NCBI GenBank assembly: GCA_030433005.1
Contig: JAUILQ010000006.1
Location: 1 to 64,000, forward strand
Reading direction: 5' to 3'
Source of the DNA: Alphaproteobacteria bacterium
GTDB taxonomy: Bacteria; Pseudomonadota; Alphaproteobacteria; Kiloniellales; DSM-21159
DNA length: 64,000 nt
The number at the start of each line of letters is the position of its first letter. Position 1 is the stretch's first letter. Position numbers and translations under genes: made by a program. Positions 17,199 to 25,992 of the stretch are shown here, piece after piece. A model generated the notes under the pieces. The model made no database searches. It was not told the DNA's origin and worked only from the letters and a program-made list of their open reading frames with translations.

Positions 17199-17226
17199 AT
17201 TTACAGCGGAGGCCGACGCTTTTCAA
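17199..17226 (-). promoter_or_regulatory. Predicted groESL promoter
   Basis: On the minus strand TTGAAA is followed after 16 nt by GTAAAT, with the CIRCE operator just downstream near the expected start of transcription. It could be read by a housekeeping or heat-shock sigma factor. Confidence 0.5.
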
Positions 17227-17258
17227 GATCCTGCGCCGAAAAATAATCGGCCGGAAAA

Positions 17259-18236
17259 TCAGGCCTTTACGCCGGCCCTGACGCGCTCGCGGTACCACAC
17301 GTAGAGCCCGCTGGCGATCAGCACGCCGGCGCCCGCCAGGGTGGTCCATTCCGGCACGTCGCCGAACAGGACCAAGCCGTAGAGCGTCGCCCAGATCATG
17401 TTGGAATAGCCGAAGGGCGAGACAACCGCCGCCGGCGCGCTCTCGAAGGCCTTGATCAGCGCGAACTGGCTGGCGCCGCCCAATGTGCCGACCACCGCCA
17501 TCAGCGCCCAGCCGGCGGCGTCCGGCGCCTGCCAGGCCCAAGGCACGACCGCCGAGGCGGCCAGGGCCCCGACCAGGCCGGTATAGAGGAGCGTCGTCTC
17601 CGGCGGATCGCTGGCCGCCAGCACCCGGGTGGCGATCTGGTAGAAGGCATACAGGCTGGCCGCCGCAAGCGGCAGCAGCGCCGCCCACTCGAAGACTCCC
17701 GCGCCCGGCTTGACGACGATCAGCGCGCCGAGAAAGCCGACGACCACCGCGCACCAGCGGCGCAGCCCCACCGGCTCGCCGAGCAGCGGCACCGACAGGG
17801 CGGTGACGAACAGCGGCGCGACCAGCATGATCGCGCTGGCCTCGGCGAGCGGCAGCAGGCTGAGCGCCAGGAAGAAGCAGCCGGTGGTGACGACCAGCAG
17901 CAGCGAGCGGGCCAATTGCAGGCCGAGGCGCCGCGAGCGCAGCAGCCGCGGGACGTGGCGGTTGAGCACCAGCACCACGACCAGGACGTGGAAGACGTAG
18001 CGCGCCCAGACGACCTGGGGCACGGCGTAGCTCTGCGACAGGTACTTCGCGGCCGCGTCCATCGAGACGAAGAGGAAGATCGCCAGCAGCATCCACAAGA
18101 TGCCGCGACGGCCGTCGGCCAGGCGGGCCAGCGGCGCAGCCGGTCCGGCTGCCGCGGCGGCGCGCGTCGCCGCGCCCGGAACGGCACGACCGCCCTCGGC
18201 CGCGGCGCTCGCGGCGTGGCCCCTGCTGCTTGCCAT
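17259..18236 (-). CDS. EamA/DMT family transporter
   Basis: 325 residues from the ATG at 18236, preferred over the upstream ATG at 18287 because AAGGGA lies just before it. An Ala-rich basic N-terminus is followed by ten predicted helices in two EamA halves (WMLLAIFLFVSMDAAAKYLSQ; later WATLYGLVLFGDVPEWTTLAGAGVLIASG). The DMT superfamily exports metabolites and amino acids; the substrate is unknown. It is convergent toward groES and unrelated to the following plus-strand genes. Confidence 0.88.
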   Translation of the reverse strand: MASSRGHAASAAAEGGRAVPGAATRAAAAAGPAAPLARLADGRRGILWMLLAIFLFVSMDAAAKYLSQSYAVPQVVWARYVFHVLVVVLVLNRHVPRLLRSRRLGLQLARSLLLVVTTGCFFLALSLLPLAEASAIMLVAPLFVTALSVPLLGEPVGLRRWCAVVVGFLGALIVVKPGAGVFEWAALLPLAAASLYAFYQIATRVLAASDPPETTLLYTGLVGALAASAVVPWAWQAPDAAGWALMAVVGTLGGASQFALIKAFESAPAAVVSPFGYSNMIWATLYGLVLFGDVPEWTTLAGAGVLIASGLYVWYRERVRAGVKA

Positions 18237-18320
18237 GCTTTCCCTTGTGACTCGTGGCGCCCCTGATAGCCTAGCGCCCGCCAACAACGAAATGATCGCT
18301 ATGCAGGGGAGATCTGCCCG

Positions 18321-19454
18321 ATGAAGACTACGGCGGCCGTCCTATACGAAATGGGCCTCCAGCGGCCCTACGCCGACAGCCAGCCGCTCAAGATCGAGGA
18401 GCTGGAACTCGAAGGCCCCGGTCCCGGCGAGGTGCTGGTGGAGGTGCGCGCCGCCGGCCTCTGCCACTCCGACCTCTCGGTGATCAACGGCGACCGGCCG
18501 CGGCCGACGCCGATGGCGATCGGCCACGAGGCCGCCGGCGTGGTGCGCGAGCTCGGCCCCGGCGTCGAGGACCTGGCCGTCGACGACCAGGTCGTTATGA
18601 CCTTCGTGCCGGCCTGCGGGCACTGCGTGCCCTGCTCGGAAGGCCGGCCCGCGCTCTGCGAGCCGGCGGCGGCCGCCAACGGCCGGGGCGAGCTGCTGTC
18701 CGGCGCGCACCGCCTGTCGAAGGGCGGCAGGCCGGTCGGCCACCACATGGGCGTCGCCGCCTTCTCGACCCTGACGGTCGTGTCACGGCGCTCGCTGGTC
18801 AAGGTCGACCGCGACCTGCCGGCCGAGCAGGCGGCGCTGTTCGGCTGCGCGGTCATGACCGGCGTCGGCGCAGTCATCAACACGGCACGCTTCCAGGCCG
18901 GCCAGAGCGCGGTGGTGATCGGGCTCGGCGGCGTCGGGCTGAACACGCTGCTCGGCTGCCTCGTCGCCGGCGCCTCCAAGGTGGTCGCGGTCGACCTGGT
19001 GCCGGCGAAGCTCGAGCTGGCGCGCCAGCTCGGCGCCACCGATGCAGTCGACGCCTCGGCACCGGACGCCCTGGAGCAGATCCGCGCGCTCACCGACGGC
19101 GGCGCCGACCAGGTCTTCGAGATGGCCGGCTCGGTGCCGGCGCTGGAACTCGCCTACAAGGCGACCCGGCGCGGCGGCACCACGATCACCGCCGGCCTCG
19201 CCAATCCCTCGAAGCACCTCTCCATCCAGCAGGTCAGCCTGGTCGCCGAGGAGCGCACGCTGAAGGGCAGCTACATCGGTTCCTGCGTGCCGCTGCGCGA
19301 CATCCCGCGCTACATCGGCCTGTTCCGCGGAGGCCGGCTGCCGGTCGACCGCCTGCTCTCCGAGAAGATCGGCTTCGGCGAGCTCAACGCCGCCTTCGAC
19401 CGCCTGTCCGACGGGCTGTCGGTGCGCCAGGTGCTGGTGCCGGGCGCCGCCTGA
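18321..19454 (+). CDS. Zinc-dependent alcohol dehydrogenase
   Basis: 377 residues. Catalytic zinc ligands appear in GLCHSDL and IGHEAAG. The structural zinc lobe is C-G-H-C-V-P-C-S followed by ALC. The NAD-binding fold is VVIGLGGVGLNTLLG with an acidic VAVD. It looks like a class-III-related Zn-ADH oxidising primary alcohols, possibly hydroxymethyl or glutathione-linked substrates, but the exact substrate is not visible. It stands on the plus strand, divergent from the EamA gene. Confidence 0.88.
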   Translation: MKTTAAVLYEMGLQRPYADSQPLKIEELELEGPGPGEVLVEVRAAGLCHSDLSVINGDRPRPTPMAIGHEAAGVVRELGPGVEDLAVDDQVVMTFVPACGHCVPCSEGRPALCEPAAAANGRGELLSGAHRLSKGGRPVGHHMGVAAFSTLTVVSRRSLVKVDRDLPAEQAALFGCAVMTGVGAVINTARFQAGQSAVVIGLGGVGLNTLLGCLVAGASKVVAVDLVPAKLELARQLGATDAVDASAPDALEQIRALTDGGADQVFEMAGSVPALELAYKATRRGGTTITAGLANPSKHLSIQQVSLVAEERTLKGSYIGSCVPLRDIPRYIGLFRGGRLPVDRLLSEKIGFGELNAAFDRLSDGLSVRQVLVPGAA

Positions 19455-19521
19455 CAGGCGATCGCCCGTTTCGGCCGGAGGGCGCCCGGATCCGCGCCTG
19501 CGCTCTGGAGACAGCAAGCCG

Positions 19522-20202
19522 ATGCACTTCACCATCGACGAGGCCGAGATGACGGACGCCAAGCCGGTCAAGCCGACCTACACCCTCTACTGGACCCCCG
19601 GCAGCGCCTCGCTGGCCCCGCTGGTCATCCTCGAGGAGGTCGGCGTGCCCTATGCCCTGGAGAAGGTCGACACCCGCGCCGGCGAGCATCGCAGCGCGGC
19701 CTACCGCTCGGTCCATCCCTACGGCAAGGTGCCGGCGATGATGCTGCCCGACGGCCGGCCGCTGTTCGAGTCGGCGGCGATCTGCCTGCACCTCGGCGAG
19801 GCCTATCCGCAGTGCGGACTGGTACCGGAATCGCGCAACCACGACCGCGCCCGGCTCTACCAGTGGATGTTCTTCGCCGCTGACACGCTCTACCCGAGCT
19901 ACCAGCGCTGGTACCACGCCGACCAGTACATCGAGGGCGAGGCCGGCCAGACCGCCCTCAAGGCGCGGGCGCTCGAGCTGCTGCAGGAGCAGTGGGCCGT
20001 CGTCGAGGCCCAGGCCGCCCGGCGCGAATGGCTGGTCGGCAACCGCTTCAGCGTCGCCGACATCTACGTCTCGATGCTGCGGCTCTGGTACCCCGACCTC
20101 GAGGACTTCGACCGCCGCTTCCCGGAGACCGCGGCGATCGCCGCGGAAGCCGCGCAGCGCCCGGCCTGGCAGCGCGCCGTCGAGATCCACGAGCCCGGCT
20201 GA
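19522..20202 (+). CDS. Glutathione S-transferase family protein
   Basis: 226 residues (start uncertain; an ATG at 19549 just before TDAKPVKPTYTLYW would suit the family better). The N-terminal thioredoxin fold shows YWTPGSASLAPLVILEEVGVPYALE and the cis-Pro region GKVPAMML followed by ESAAICLHLGEAYP. The C-terminal helical domain ends LEDFDRRFPETAAIAAEAAQRPAW. Catalytic Ser is plausible in PGSASLAP. It follows the alcohol dehydrogenase on the same strand. Confidence 0.85.
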   Translation: MHFTIDEAEMTDAKPVKPTYTLYWTPGSASLAPLVILEEVGVPYALEKVDTRAGEHRSAAYRSVHPYGKVPAMMLPDGRPLFESAAICLHLGEAYPQCGLVPESRNHDRARLYQWMFFAADTLYPSYQRWYHADQYIEGEAGQTALKARALELLQEQWAVVEAQAARREWLVGNRFSVADIYVSMLRLWYPDLEDFDRRFPETAAIAAEAAQRPAWQRAVEIHEPG

Positions 20203-20223
20203 GGCGTCCGCCGGGCCGACGCC
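20203..20223. terminator. Weak bidirectional hairpin between convergent stops
   Basis: GGCGTC and GACGCC form a 6-bp stem with a 9-nt loop in the 23-nt gap between the GST and homospermidine synthase stops. No T-run follows on either strand, so this is a weak call. Confidence 0.3.
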
Positions 20224-20225
20224 GC

Positions 20226-21650
20226 TCAGACCACCCGGACGTTCCTGAACTGCCAGGGGTCGTCGCGGTCGATGTCCTCCTCGAACAGCGTCTCGCGGCG
20301 GTCGAGCGGCGTCCAGTCGCCGTACTCGCCGACCACCGGGCCGAGGTAGGGCCGGCAGATCTCGAGGATCCGCTCGTGGTCCATCTCCTCGGGCTCGACG
20401 AGGCCGCGGTTCGGGTTCTCGCAGGCCCAGATCAGGCCGGCGAGCACCGGGATCGTGACCTGCAGCGAGGTCGCGTTGTTGTGCGGCGCCAGCAGCCGCG
20501 CCTCGTCGACCGACAGCCGCGAGCCATACCAGTAGGCGTTCCTGGCGTGACCGCAGAGCAGCACGCCGAGCTCGTCGATGCCGCCCGGCTGCACCTCGTC
20601 GACGATCAGGCGCCTGCTCTCCTGAAGCTCCCACTGGCGCCCGGAGAGCTCGTGCACCGACAGCACCGCCGCGTCGCAGGGGTGGTAGGCGTAGTGCACG
20701 GTCGGCCGGTAGGTCGCCTTTTCGCCCTCCTTGACCGTGAGGTAGTCGGCCAGCGAGATCGACTCGTTGTGGGTGATCAGGAAGCCGTTGATCGGGCCGG
20801 CCAGCGGCGTCCAGGTGCGCACCCGCGTCGAGGCGCCCGGACGCAGCAGGTAGATCGCCGCGTCCGAGCCGCTCTCGTGGCGCCGGCCGTCGGCCGGCAG
20901 CGCCTTCTCGTGGGTGCCCCAGCCGAGCTCGGCCGGCTGGCAGCCCTCTGAGAAGAAGCCGTCGACCGACCAGGTGTTGACGAACTCGCCCGGGCGCTTC
21001 GGCGTCGTCGGCACCTGCGTGTCGCGCTCGGCGATATGGATGACCTTGACGCCGAGCCGCTGCGCGAGCCCTGCCCAGCCGGCACGGTCGCCGGGGGTCG
21101 CCGTCTCGACGCCGGTGTCGCGCGCGATGTCGAGCAGCGCCTGCTTGACGAAGTGGCTGACCAGCCCGGGATTGGCGCCGTGGGTCAGCACGCAGGTCGG
21201 CGCGTCCGCCCCGAGCTCCCGGCCGGCCGCCAGGGCCTGCTCGCGCAGCGCGTAGTTGGTCCGCTGGTCCGCCGGCACCGAGGCGTCGATGTAGCCGCCG
21301 GGCCAGGGCTCGATGCAGGTGTCGAGATACTTCGCGCCGTTCTTCGCCGCCAGCGTGAACAGCGCGGTCGAGAGCACGTCGACCGACAGGTTGAGCAGGA
21401 AGTCGCCGGGTCCGAGCAGCGGCGTCAGCTCGGCCTCGTAGTTCTGCTTCGTCAGCTCGACCTTGCGCAGCTCGACACCGTACTCGCGCGCCACCGCGGC
21501 GCCGGAATCGTCGGCCGAGAGGATCTGGATCTGGTCCGGCCGGATCTCCAGGTGACGCAGGATCAGCGGCAGCACGCCCTGGCCGATCGAACCGAAGCCG
21601 ATCATCACGAGACGATGCTTGAAGGCGAGATACTTCGTCGGCTCGGCCAT
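20226..21650 (-). CDS. hss: Homospermidine synthase
   Basis: 474 residues, matching bacterial homospermidine synthases. It begins with a Rossmann fold (RLVMIGFGSIGQGVLPLILRHL) and has the family segments LLNLSVDVLSTALFTLAAKNGAKYLDT and NPGLVSHFVKQALLDIA. It makes homospermidine from putrescine with NAD in the cytoplasm, the typical triamine of many alphaproteobacteria. AAGGAG precedes the ATG. It is divergent from the ornithine decarboxylase that supplies putrescine. Confidence 0.94.
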   Translation of the reverse strand: MAEPTKYLAFKHRLVMIGFGSIGQGVLPLILRHLEIRPDQIQILSADDSGAAVAREYGVELRKVELTKQNYEAELTPLLGPGDFLLNLSVDVLSTALFTLAAKNGAKYLDTCIEPWPGGYIDASVPADQRTNYALREQALAAGRELGADAPTCVLTHGANPGLVSHFVKQALLDIARDTGVETATPGDRAGWAGLAQRLGVKVIHIAERDTQVPTTPKRPGEFVNTWSVDGFFSEGCQPAELGWGTHEKALPADGRRHESGSDAAIYLLRPGASTRVRTWTPLAGPINGFLITHNESISLADYLTVKEGEKATYRPTVHYAYHPCDAAVLSVHELSGRQWELQESRRLIVDEVQPGGIDELGVLLCGHARNAYWYGSRLSVDEARLLAPHNNATSLQVTIPVLAGLIWACENPNRGLVEPEEMDHERILEICRPYLGPVVGEYGDWTPLDRRETLFEEDIDRDDPWQFRNVRVV

Positions 21651-22020
21651 CGGCGATGACTCCTTGCGGTCTGGTTCGAAGGTCGGCAGCCTGCCGCGCA
21701 GCGAGGCAGCGGCGCTTGCACCCGGGGGCGCTTAAAGAAAACGACCGGGGGGCGCAACCCGCAATGGCGCGCCGCTCGGCCGGGTTTCGCCCAAGAAGGC
21801 CTTAATCGGCCAGGGATTTTCCCGAGGCGCCGCCACGATTTTTTCACTTGCGCGGCGGGGCGAAACCTCCATATTTCGCGGCGACGCAAACGCGCACGTG
21901 CCTCTGGTCGTCCCCGTACGGCCACGCAACGACGTCCCAGCGGATCTCGTTGATTTGGCCGCCGGCCCAAGCTCCCCGGGCGAAACGGATCGGGAAGCGA
22001 AGCCGGTACGGAGACGGTGC
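21651..22020. other. Divergent hss/ODC region and ODC leader start
   Basis: No long gene is supported. Toward ornithine decarboxylase there is an A/T-rich patch and a promoter-like pair, then about 145 nt of transcribed leader before the small ORF. An inverted repeat GGCCTTAATCGGCC lies near 21800. Long structured leaders precede ornithine decarboxylase genes of alphaproteobacteria (the speF RNA motif), and this region is a reasonable place for one. I could not match the motif position by position. Confidence 0.5.
21848..21875 (+). promoter_or_regulatory. Predicted promoter for the ODC leader
   Basis: TTGCGC, a 16-nt spacer and CATATT, following a TTTTTT run. It would start transcription about 375 nt before the decarboxylase start codon, leaving a long leader. 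Confidence 0.35.
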
Positions 22021-22161
22021 ATGACGACCCGGAAGCCCCTGGCGGCGCTGCCGCACTTCTTCTTTCTGGAAAGCCGCGACGCGACCTCGGCGCCCGTGCT
22101 GCGCTGGGACTACTGGCTGTTGCTCGGCAGGGACGTTCCCTCGAGCAGTATCGAGGGCTGA
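22021..22161 (+). CDS. Candidate 46-residue leader ORF upstream of ornithine decarboxylase
   Basis: Begins MTTRKPLAALPHFFFLESR and ends IEG. GGAG lies about 8 nt before the ATG, and the stop is 95 nt before the decarboxylase start. The longer ORF in the track starts further upstream and has no better ribosome site. Its aromatic PHFFF run and Arg-rich N-terminus recall leader peptides that stall ribosomes in response to a polyamine precursor, for example SpeFL of enterobacteria, but no alignment was made. It may also be chance coding capacity in a structured leader RNA. Confidence 0.4.
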   Translation: MTTRKPLAALPHFFFLESRDATSAPVLRWDYWLLLGRDVPSSSIEG

Positions 22162-22207
22162 AGGCCCCCTCGACGACCGACCCCGCTCGACAGCTCAGTT
22201 CCCATCA

Positions 22208-22229
22208 GGGAGTCTGTGACCGGACTCCC
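22208..22229 (+). promoter_or_regulatory. Hairpin just before ornithine decarboxylase
   Basis: GGGAGTC and GACTCCC form a 7-bp stem with an 8-nt loop, followed by GGCCCC and the ribosome site AAGGAGGCCCC, which could itself pair. No T-run is present, so control of initiation is more plausible than intrinsic termination. Confidence 0.4.
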
Positions 22230-22256
22230 GCCGGCCCCATGAAGGAGGCCCCGCCG

Positions 22257-23387
22257 ATGACTCCGAAGATCGCCCGCTTTCTCGCCGAGCAGCAGCCGCT
22301 GACCCCCTGCCTGGTCCTCGACCTCGACGTCGTCGAGGAGCGCTATCGCGCGCTCGCCGGCGCGCTGCCCTCGGCCTCGATCTACTACGCCGTCAAGGCC
22401 AACCCGGCGCCCGAGATCCTGGCGCTGCTGGAGCGCCTCGGCTCCTGCTTCGACTGCGCCTCGGCGCAGGAGATCCGCATGGTCATGGCGACCGGCGCCG
22501 GCGCCGAGCGCATCTCCTTCGGCAACACCATCAAGAAGCAGTCGGACATCGCCTGGGCGCATTCCGAGGGCGTCGACCTCTACGCCTTCGACAGCGAGGC
22601 CGAGCTGGAGAAGCTGGCCGAGTCCGCGCCCGGCGCCCGGGTGTTCTGCCGCATCCTGGTCGAGACCCAGGGCGCCGAGTGGCCGCTGTCGAAGAAGTTC
22701 GGCTGCGCGCCCGAGATGGCGTCGGACCTGCTGGTCAAGGCGCGCGAGCGCGGGCTCCAGCCCTACGGCGTGTCGTTCCACGTCGGCTCGCAGCAGACCG
22801 ACACCGAGCAGTGGGACATCGCGATCGGCGCGGCGAAGATGGTTTTCGCGGACCTGCAGGAGGCCGGCATCGAGCTGAAGCTGGTCAACCTGGGCGGCGG
22901 CTTCCCGACGCGCTACCGCGAGGAGATCGGCGGCATCGACGGCTACGGCGCGCGCATCACCGAGGCGCTGGTCCGCCACTTCGGCAACCACATGCCGGCG
23001 ACGATCATCGAGCCGGGCCGCTACATGGTCGGCGAGGCCGGCGTCATCGAGGCCGAGGTCGTGCTCGTCTCGCGCAAGTCCTACGACGAGGACAAGCGCT
23101 GGATCTATCTGGACATCGGCCGCTTCTCGGGTCTCGCCGAGACCGAGGGCGAGGCGATCCGCTACCCGATCCTGACGCCGCGCGACGGCGGCGCCACGGG
23201 ACCGGTGGTGCTGGCCGGGCCGAGCTGCGATTCGGCCGACATCCTCTACGACCGCTCTGGCTACGAGTTGCCGCTCGAACTCAAGGTCGGCGACCGCGTG
23301 CGGCTGCTTTCGACGGGGGCCTACACCACCACCTACGCCTCTGTCGGCTTCAACGGCTTTCCGCCGCTGGCCAGCTACTGCATCTGA
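22257..23387 (+). CDS. Ornithine decarboxylase (fold III, PLP-dependent)
   Basis: 376 residues from the ATG at 22257, preceded by AAGGAGG; longer track starts reach into the leader. The PLP lysine is in YYAVKANPAPEIL, with the later motifs SFHVGSQ, NLGGGFP, EPGRYMVGEAG and the active-site Cys in LAGPSCDSADILYD. It decarboxylates ornithine to putrescine, feeding homospermidine synthase across the divergent region. Lysine decarboxylase activity is common in this family and cannot be excluded. Confidence 0.93.
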   Translation: MTPKIARFLAEQQPLTPCLVLDLDVVEERYRALAGALPSASIYYAVKANPAPEILALLERLGSCFDCASAQEIRMVMATGAGAERISFGNTIKKQSDIAWAHSEGVDLYAFDSEAELEKLAESAPGARVFCRILVETQGAEWPLSKKFGCAPEMASDLLVKARERGLQPYGVSFHVGSQQTDTEQWDIAIGAAKMVFADLQEAGIELKLVNLGGGFPTRYREEIGGIDGYGARITEALVRHFGNHMPATIIEPGRYMVGEAGVIEAEVVLVSRKSYDEDKRWIYLDIGRFSGLAETEGEAIRYPILTPRDGGATGPVVLAGPSCDSADILYDRSGYELPLELKVGDRVRLLSTGAYTTTYASVGFNGFPPLASYCI

Positions 23388-23542
23388 CGGCAGCGGCCGG
23401 CCGCCGGGACCGAGACCCGGCGGCCGCCCCCGTCCCTGCGGCATCGCGGGACCGGCAGGGAGCGCCGAACCGCTGGCATCCGCGGCAGGCACGTGCTAAG
23501 GCGACCCCCAAGCAGAAGGGTCTTCTCGGGTTGGGGGTTTTC

Positions 23543-24757
23543 ATGTCGATCCGCCTCGTCACGGCCGCCGCCGGCGCGCTGGCCCTCGCCGGGCTCGCCT
23601 GCGGCCCCGCCGCCGCCCAGACCAGCTACGCCAACCCCTACGGCTACGCCTATCCGCAGCCCTACGGCGGCTACGCGCAGGGCTACGGCTACCCCCAGCA
23701 GCCCTATGCGCCCGGCGCCTACGGCTCGCCGGGCCAGGGCTATGCGCCCCAGGCCTACGCGCCCCAGGGCTATCCGCCGCAGCCCTACGGCTCGCCCTAC
23801 GCCCAGCAGGGCTACGGCGGCGGCTACGGGGCGGCGACCTACGTCCAGCCCTACTACGGCTCGCCCTACGTGCCCCAGGCCGGCGACCCCTTCCCGGAGC
23901 AGCCGGCCGCGATCGAGCAGACCGAGACCATCGTGGTGACCGGCGCCAGCGCGCCGGCGAACCAGCCGGCCGCCCGCTCGACGGGCCTGCCGGCCTCGGC
24001 GCCCAGCGTATCGGGCGTGCCCGCCGCGAGCCGCGGCCTGTCGGATGCCGGACCGCTGCCCTCGACCGCGCCGAGCGCGGCGGCCGAGCCGATGGCCGTC
24101 TCCGAGCCGCCGCGCACGACGCCGATGCGAGGCGGGCCGTCCGGCGGCGAAGTGGTTATCGCCGAGGACGCCGAGGTGGTCATGACCGAAGGCGCGCCGC
24201 AGGCGCCGGAAGGCACCTTCGACCAGCTCTACGAGGCGCGCTACAGCGAGCCGCAGGTCGCCGAGTGGACGCCGGATCCGCAGGAGGGCTACGGCGGCTG
24301 GCTGTCGGAGCTGCGCTTCGGCATCCTGGAGCACGACGCCGGCCTGTGGAGCGGCAAGAAGGAGGACGGCCTCGACATCAACGGCGAGGTGCTGTTCGTG
24401 TCGCCCGACTTCCTGGAGGTCATCTTCTCGCCGCGCCCCACGATCGGCGGCTCGATCCACACCGAGGGCGAGACCAACGTCGTCTACTTCGGCCTGACCT
24501 GGGAGTGGAACGTCACGCCCTGGCTCTACATCGAGGGCCAGTGGGGCCCGGCCTTCCACGACGGCAACCTGACCGGCCAGACCTCGACCAAGAAGGGCTA
24601 CGGCTGCCCGGTGCTGTCGCGCGGCTCGGCGGCGATCGGCCTGCGCTACGAGCACCACTCGATCCAGGCCTTCTACTCGCACATGTCGAACGGCGACATC
24701 TGCGAGGAGAACGACGGCATCGACGCCGCCGGCGTGCGCTACGGCTACCGCTTCTGA
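23543..24757 (+). CDS. PagL-like outer-membrane acyloxyacyl hydrolase with YGYP-rich segment
   Basis: 404 residues from the ATG at 23543. A signal peptide ends near AAA-Q (residue 26). Residues about 27-115 are low-complexity Tyr/Gly/Pro/Gln repeats of YGYPQ and YAPQ type, and 130-200 are Pro/Ala-rich. Residues about 250-404 resemble lipid A 3-O-deacylase PagL: strand-rich, with FYSHMSNGDI near the end (catalytic His-x-Ser) and the outer-membrane C-terminus YGYRF. At the spot of the third catalytic residue there is D rather than E, and the repeat domain is not normal for PagL. Function is therefore likely envelope-related but not proven. Confidence 0.72.
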   Translation: MSIRLVTAAAGALALAGLACGPAAAQTSYANPYGYAYPQPYGGYAQGYGYPQQPYAPGAYGSPGQGYAPQAYAPQGYPPQPYGSPYAQQGYGGGYGAATYVQPYYGSPYVPQAGDPFPEQPAAIEQTETIVVTGASAPANQPAARSTGLPASAPSVSGVPAASRGLSDAGPLPSTAPSAAAEPMAVSEPPRTTPMRGGPSGGEVVIAEDAEVVMTEGAPQAPEGTFDQLYEARYSEPQVAEWTPDPQEGYGGWLSELRFGILEHDAGLWSGKKEDGLDINGEVLFVSPDFLEVIFSPRPTIGGSIHTEGETNVVYFGLTWEWNVTPWLYIEGQWGPAFHDGNLTGQTSTKKGYGCPVLSRGSAAIGLRYEHHSIQAFYSHMSNGDICEENDGIDAAGVRYGYRF

Positions 24758-24856
24758 GGGCGATGAGCCGAGGCCGGGCCGAGAGCGCCGGGGGCGGCGA
24801 AACGCCCGCCGCGGCGGCGTTTCCCCCGCCGCCGCTTCTGGTCTAGTCTCGGCGCC

Positions 24857-25978
24857 ATGCGCAGCCTGGATCGCTACATCTTCGGCCAGCTCGGCTGGAC
24901 CACCCTGGCCGTCACGGTCGCCCTGACCTTCGCCATCTGGCTGACGCAGTCGCTCCGGCTGTTCGACTACATCGTCAACCGCGGGCTGCCGGCGGACAAG
25001 TTCCTGCTGTTCGCGGCCCTGCTGATGCCGGCCTTCCTGGGCGTCGTCGTGCCGATCGCCGCCTTCGTCGCGGTGCTCTTCGTCTACAACAAGATGATCG
25101 GAGACCGCGAGCTGGTGGTGCTGCGCGCCGCCGGCCTCAGCCAGGGCCAGCTGGCGCGCGCCGCCGTGATCCTCTGCGCGATCTGCGTGCTGGTCGGCTA
25201 CGGCATGACGCTCTACCTGCAGCCGGCCTCGTTCCGCGCCTTCAAGGACCTGCAATGGGAGCTGCGCCACGACTTCTCGACGGTGCTGCTGCAGGACGGC
25301 GTGTTCAACGAGATCGAGGACGGCCTGACGGTCTACATCCGCGAGCGCCTGGAGGACGGCAAGCTGCTCGGCATCATGGTCCACGACCAGCGCAACGCCG
25401 AGCAGCCGGTCACGATCATGGCCAAGCAGGGCGCGGTGGTCAGCGCCGCCGGCGGCGCGATGGTCGTCATGGTCGACGGCAACCGCCAGGAGTTCGATCC
25501 CGAGAAGGGACGGCTTTCGATGCTCAAGTTCGACCGCTACACGGTCGAGCTCGGCTCGGTGACCAGCGGCGAGCAGATGCCCTGGCGCTGGCGCGAGCCG
25601 CCCGAGCGCTACCTGCACGAGCTGCTCGGGCCGCCCGAGGTCGAAGAGGACGTGCGCTACCGCTCGGAGCTGATCGCCGAGTTCCACCAGCGCATGGTCG
25701 TGCCGCTCTACACCATCGCCTTCGTCGCCATCGGCCTCGCCGCCATGCTCGGCGGCGAGTTCGACCGGCGCGGCCGCCCCCGCCGCCTGGCCGTCGCGAT
25801 CATGGCGGTCGGCGCGCTCGAGGGCCTGCAGCTGGCCCTCCAGGACATCGCCGAGCGCACGCCCGAGGTCGGCGTGCTCGTCTACCTGCCGCCGGTCCTG
25901 GTGACCATGGTCGCCCTGCTGTTTCTCTACCAGCGGCCGCGCCGCCCGCGCCGCGCCGCCGCGCCGGCCGCGGCCTGA
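24857..25978 (+). CDS. lptF: LPS export permease LptF
   Basis: 373 residues. It shows the LptF/LptG plan: three N-terminal helices (VTVALTFAIWLTQSLRLFDYIV, LLMPAFLGVVVPIAAFVAVLFVYNKM), the coupling motif DRELVVLRAAGLSQGQLARAAV, a periplasmic beta-jellyroll and three C-terminal helices. It moves LPS across the inner membrane with LptB. LptG is not in the window. The start has no strong ribosome site, and the gene is followed by the two-domain kinase 14 nt later. Confidence 0.9.
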   Translation: MRSLDRYIFGQLGWTTLAVTVALTFAIWLTQSLRLFDYIVNRGLPADKFLLFAALLMPAFLGVVVPIAAFVAVLFVYNKMIGDRELVVLRAAGLSQGQLARAAVILCAICVLVGYGMTLYLQPASFRAFKDLQWELRHDFSTVLLQDGVFNEIEDGLTVYIRERLEDGKLLGIMVHDQRNAEQPVTIMAKQGAVVSAAGGAMVVMVDGNRQEFDPEKGRLSMLKFDRYTVELGSVTSGEQMPWRWREPPERYLHELLGPPEVEEDVRYRSELIAEFHQRMVVPLYTIAFVAIGLAAMLGGEFDRRGRPRRLAVAIMAVGALEGLQLALQDIAERTPEVGVLVYLPPVLVTMVALLFLYQRPRRPRRAAAPAAA

Positions 25979-25992
25979 CGGAGCGGCGCGGC

